Program-made: the position numbers and the translations under genes | In this document: positions 61,844 to 64,000 of the stretch, piece by piece | How positions within the stretch are numbered: the stretch's first letter is position 1 | Layout of the letters: every line of letters starts with the position of its first letter | Notes under the pieces: model-generated | The model's input: the letters and a program-made list of their open reading frames with translations, nothing else | Told to the model about the DNA's origin: nothing | Database searches by the model: none | Origin: Natronococcus pandeyae | GTDB lineage: Archaea > Halobacteriota > Halobacteria > Halobacteriales > Natrialbaceae | Direction of reading: 5' to 3' | Assembly (NCBI RefSeq): GCF_008122205.1 | Contig: NZ_PHNJ01000018.1 | Coordinates: 39,638-103,637, forward strand | DNA: 64,000 bases

Positions 61844-62836
61844 CAGCTGAGGCGTGTGCCATAGACATTCTCCTGCGCCTGAAGATGCAGGAATCCCGAA
61901 CGGTGGGAGTTTCAGGTTTGCAACCATGACTCCGCCACTTTACGGAAATCCGTTTCACCCAGTCGTCGTGGTCGGTGTCTGACTGGCGTTCACGAGAGCG
62001 AAGCTCTCGTGCAGCCCATCAGAACGCGTTACGTTCTGAGGACGATGCCAAACCGCCGTTGCCCCTATCCTCGGCGTGGTGACTCTCATCTGTTGTTTTT
62101 GCCAGCAGGGAGTCGCTGACACGTCGACGGACTTGGAGTTGTCATGGGCTTGCTCCACCGACGAGGCACGAGATGAACCCTTCGAGGATTCGCGTTCACC
62201 ACGTCGGCGTTTCGGATACTGTCTCATTGGGTTGGCGGATAGACCGCCTCTGAACGTCGTTCGGAATCCGCTCTGTTCCGACCTGACCGTACCCTCGTGC
62301 GGTTGTTCTTATCAATTAAATGTATGGGTTGGAAACTCAGGCTATGCTCCTGCGCTGGGTCGTGGCATTGAGTGGCTGCGCGTATCCACGGCGTTCATGC
62401 TGTGGTATTGCGCCTGCTCCGCGTATAACCAGTCGGTGGAGCAAAAACATTCAGTTTCTCAATTACAGCTACTGATTTCTCCTGGAAACGACCACAGAAT
62501 CAGACCACCCATCAATTACGGCAGTATGAGTGTAAAAGTTGTGTTGGTTATATACTATTCTGGGTATGTTCGTTGTCGTGATAAGATCTTTTTAGTCTCG
62601 TTCGACACCCTCAATCTCAAGCCACCGTATAGTTTAGCACAGCCGATTTTGATTGTCTATTGAGATCTGTAATAATATTTTGCAATACAATATTATGGTA
62701 GTGTAAGTTAATTGTAGTATTCATTTAAATTACCTCAAAGCTTGATTTGTCTATCGATTTGACTCATCCACTCACGGTTGAAATAGCACTAGTTATACTG
62801 ATTTGAGAAATGACATTCCGTAGAGCTAGTTTGGCC
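61844..62836. other. Region without an intact gene, rich in apparent IS debris
   Basis: A 195-codon plus-strand frame (62076-62663) contains scattered Cys and low-complexity sequence and does not look coding. Two adjacent perfect hairpins at 61991-62039 and the AT-rich stretch before 62810 fit element ends. No gene could be supported. Confidence 0.45.
61991..62039. repeat. Two adjacent perfect hairpins
   Basis: Hairpin one is cacgagagc-gaa-gctctcgtg (61991-62011, 9-bp stem). Hairpin two is tcagaacg-cgtta-cgttctga (62019-62039, 8-bp stem). Only seven bases separate them. They may be the end of a decayed IS200/IS605-type element. Confidence 0.6.
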
Positions 62837-63508
62837 ATGTCGCTCACAGACCGGTTCAGCGAGTGCTACGCGGCGGAATTTGATGAACCTTGGGAGCGTG
62901 AGCGGACGGCGAACACCCTGACGGGTGTTGCCGTCCGGCTCCACTCGACCGGTTGTTCACTTCGAGAGACACAAGCAATTCTTCGTTCAGCGTAGAACGT
63001 GCTCATCAAGCAATCTGGAACTGGATATATCGGCTTTCTGATAGCGTGCCAGACCCGCCGACGGCTTAGCCGTCGCGGGTCGCCATTGATCAGAATCCTG
63101 CCAAAACTGACGGCGGTCAGTCTTGGATGTACACTGCAATAGGCCTAGATTCACAGCTACTTCTTGATATCGCAGTGTTCGGACGGCGAGGCACTGATCC
63201 AGCCGCTGCGTTCCTGCATCGATTGACTGAGAAACACGATCTTGAAGACACGGTGTTTCTCGTCGATGGTTATGATATCTGACTGCCCTCTTCCGATTAG
63301 GATTGAGCGGTCAACTCGACTACGTCAAACGAGACCTAATCGAAAGTGGTTTCCTACCCTCAAAATGCGAGTTGACCGCTTGCATAACTCGTGGGTGAGC
63401 AGTCGGACAAGCGTCAGAGGATGTCTTGAGCAGTTCGTACACTACTACAAAACACAACGATCACATCAATCACTCAGCGGACAGACGCCAGCGGAGGTGC
63501 TAAACTAG
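62837..63508 (+). pseudogene. IS6-type transposase, decayed
   Basis: Starts MSLTDRFSECYAAEFDEPWERERTANTLTGVAVRLHSTGCSLRETQAILR and then breaks into several frames: WNWI/YRLSDSVPDPPTA, FGRRGTDPAAAFLHRLTEKHDLEDTVFLVDGY, and TLKMRVDRLHNSWVSSRTSVRGCLEQFVHYYKTQRSHQSLSGQTPAEVLN. At least three frameshifts and a stop are present. The right inverted repeat ctagacagtgcct follows the stop codon; a degraded left repeat (agcactagttat) may lie near 62787. Same family as the fragment at 26711. Confidence 0.85.
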
Positions 63509-63589
63509 ACAGTGCCTTATCGAAGTGACCACTGAACCAGTAACTTCCAGATCAGTCTCGAGAAAGTGGTTGTAACCTCCTGACAGTCG

Positions 63590-64000
63590 TCACTTGAGAA
63601 GTCGATAGATCCGATCCCGACTCGTCCCATCTGCGATGATGAGGTTGTAGTGGACCATCTTCGTCAGGTAGTTCCGCACCGTCCGATCGGATTTCGGCTC
63701 CTCGACGCGCTCTCGATACGCGTCGTAGAGTTCGCTCGGTTCGATCTCGCCGTATTCCTCGATAATTCTATAGAGGACGCGTTGGTGATGAATGAGCGTC
63801 TCGATGCTCTTCTGTCGGACTTCCTCACGACCGGCGGGAATTGCGGTGTCGATTTGCTCATCAGTAATCTGCTCATCACCAGCCTGATCAGCGCGGCGGG
63901 CAGCGCTCCGGAGAATACTGAGACCGATTCGCGCATCACCCGCTGCAGCATCCGCAATACGCCGAAGTTGCACGTCCCGGATTGCGTTCTCGACGAGCCC
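63590..64000 (-). CDS. Orc1/Cdc6 replication initiator, C-terminal part (5' truncated by window edge)
   Basis: Origin-recognition ATPase. The visible 136 residues begin in the sensor-2 part of the AAA+ domain (GLVENAIRDVQLRRIADAAAGDARIGLSILRSAARRA) and continue into the winged-helix DNA-binding domain (IHHQRVLYRIIEEYGEIEPSELYDAYRERVEEPKSDRTVRNYLTKMVHYNLIIADG). The Walker motifs lie outside the window, so the gene continues past base 64000. An origin, if present, would be expected upstream of the gene, also outside the window. Confidence 0.92.
   Translation of the reverse strand, partial: GLVENAIRDVQLRRIADAAAGDARIGLSILRSAARRADQAGDEQITDEQIDTAIPAGREEVRQKSIETLIHHQRVLYRIIEEYGEIEPSELYDAYRERVEEPKSDRTVRNYLTKMVHYNLIIADGTSRDRIYRLLK

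Noticed and set aside
62076..62663. A 195-codon plus-strand open frame
   Set aside because: The composition is Cys-rich and irregular, no motif is seen, and it lies in IS debris.

Overview
The window looks like a haloarchaeal (class Halobacteria) chromosome or megaplasmid. Coding DNA is GC-rich, proteins are very acidic, exported proteins carry twin-arginine (Tat) signals, several genes have TATA-like boxes about 25-30 nt before the start codon (leaderless mRNAs), and the right edge holds the C-terminal part of an Orc1/Cdc6 initiator. No rRNA, tRNA or CRISPR array was recognised.

Most of the window is a surface-glycan or glycoprotein (exopolysaccharide/N-glycan type) island. Region 1-11 kb has a DegT sugar aminotransferase (cut by the edge), a CPBP protease, decayed TnpB and FkbM genes, a DUF1616-like protein, a small-subunit plus GMC-oxidoreductase pair for periplasmic-side sugar oxidation, and two glycosyltransferases (GTs). 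Region 11-23.6 kb is dense with GTs, an FkbM methyltransferase, four alkaline-phosphatase-superfamily ('sulfatase-like') enzymes and a large DUF2206-like membrane protein. Region 23.6-29 kb is visibly AT-richer, full of IS debris, and carries poorly known genes (two small paralogues, a nucleotidyltransferase-like protein, a GT2, a ParB-like protein). Region 29-35 kb has a fifth sulfatase-like enzyme, an MsbA-type ABC exporter and an exported beta-helix protein. Region 35-50 kb holds two PQQ-type sugar dehydrogenases, Gfo/Idh/MocA oxidoreductases, an epimerase, GTs, a broken IS1341-type element, an oxidoreductase/acyltransferase/deacetylase operon and a methyltransferase.

The most striking part is 50.3-55.3 kb on the minus strand. 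It is a complete lasso-peptide-type RiPP operon: PqqD-like RRE (B1), transglutaminase-like leader peptidase (B2), asparagine-synthetase-like cyclase lacking the glutaminase cysteine (C), an HPr-kinase-like protein (K) and a nucleotidyltransferase-like protein (N). In the gap between C and K a 53-codon ORF, too short for a normal gene-length cut-off, encodes a peptide whose leader matches the lasso recognition motif YxxPxLxxxGxxxxxT exactly. Its predicted core has one single acidic residue, at position 7, and is otherwise strongly cationic.

Region 55.7-64 kb returns to sugar-nucleotide genes (AglF-like nucleotidyltransferase, TreT-like GT, two epimerases), then a small zinc-finger-like ORF, a MaoC hydratase, a decayed IS6-type transposase and the Orc1/Cdc6 fragment.
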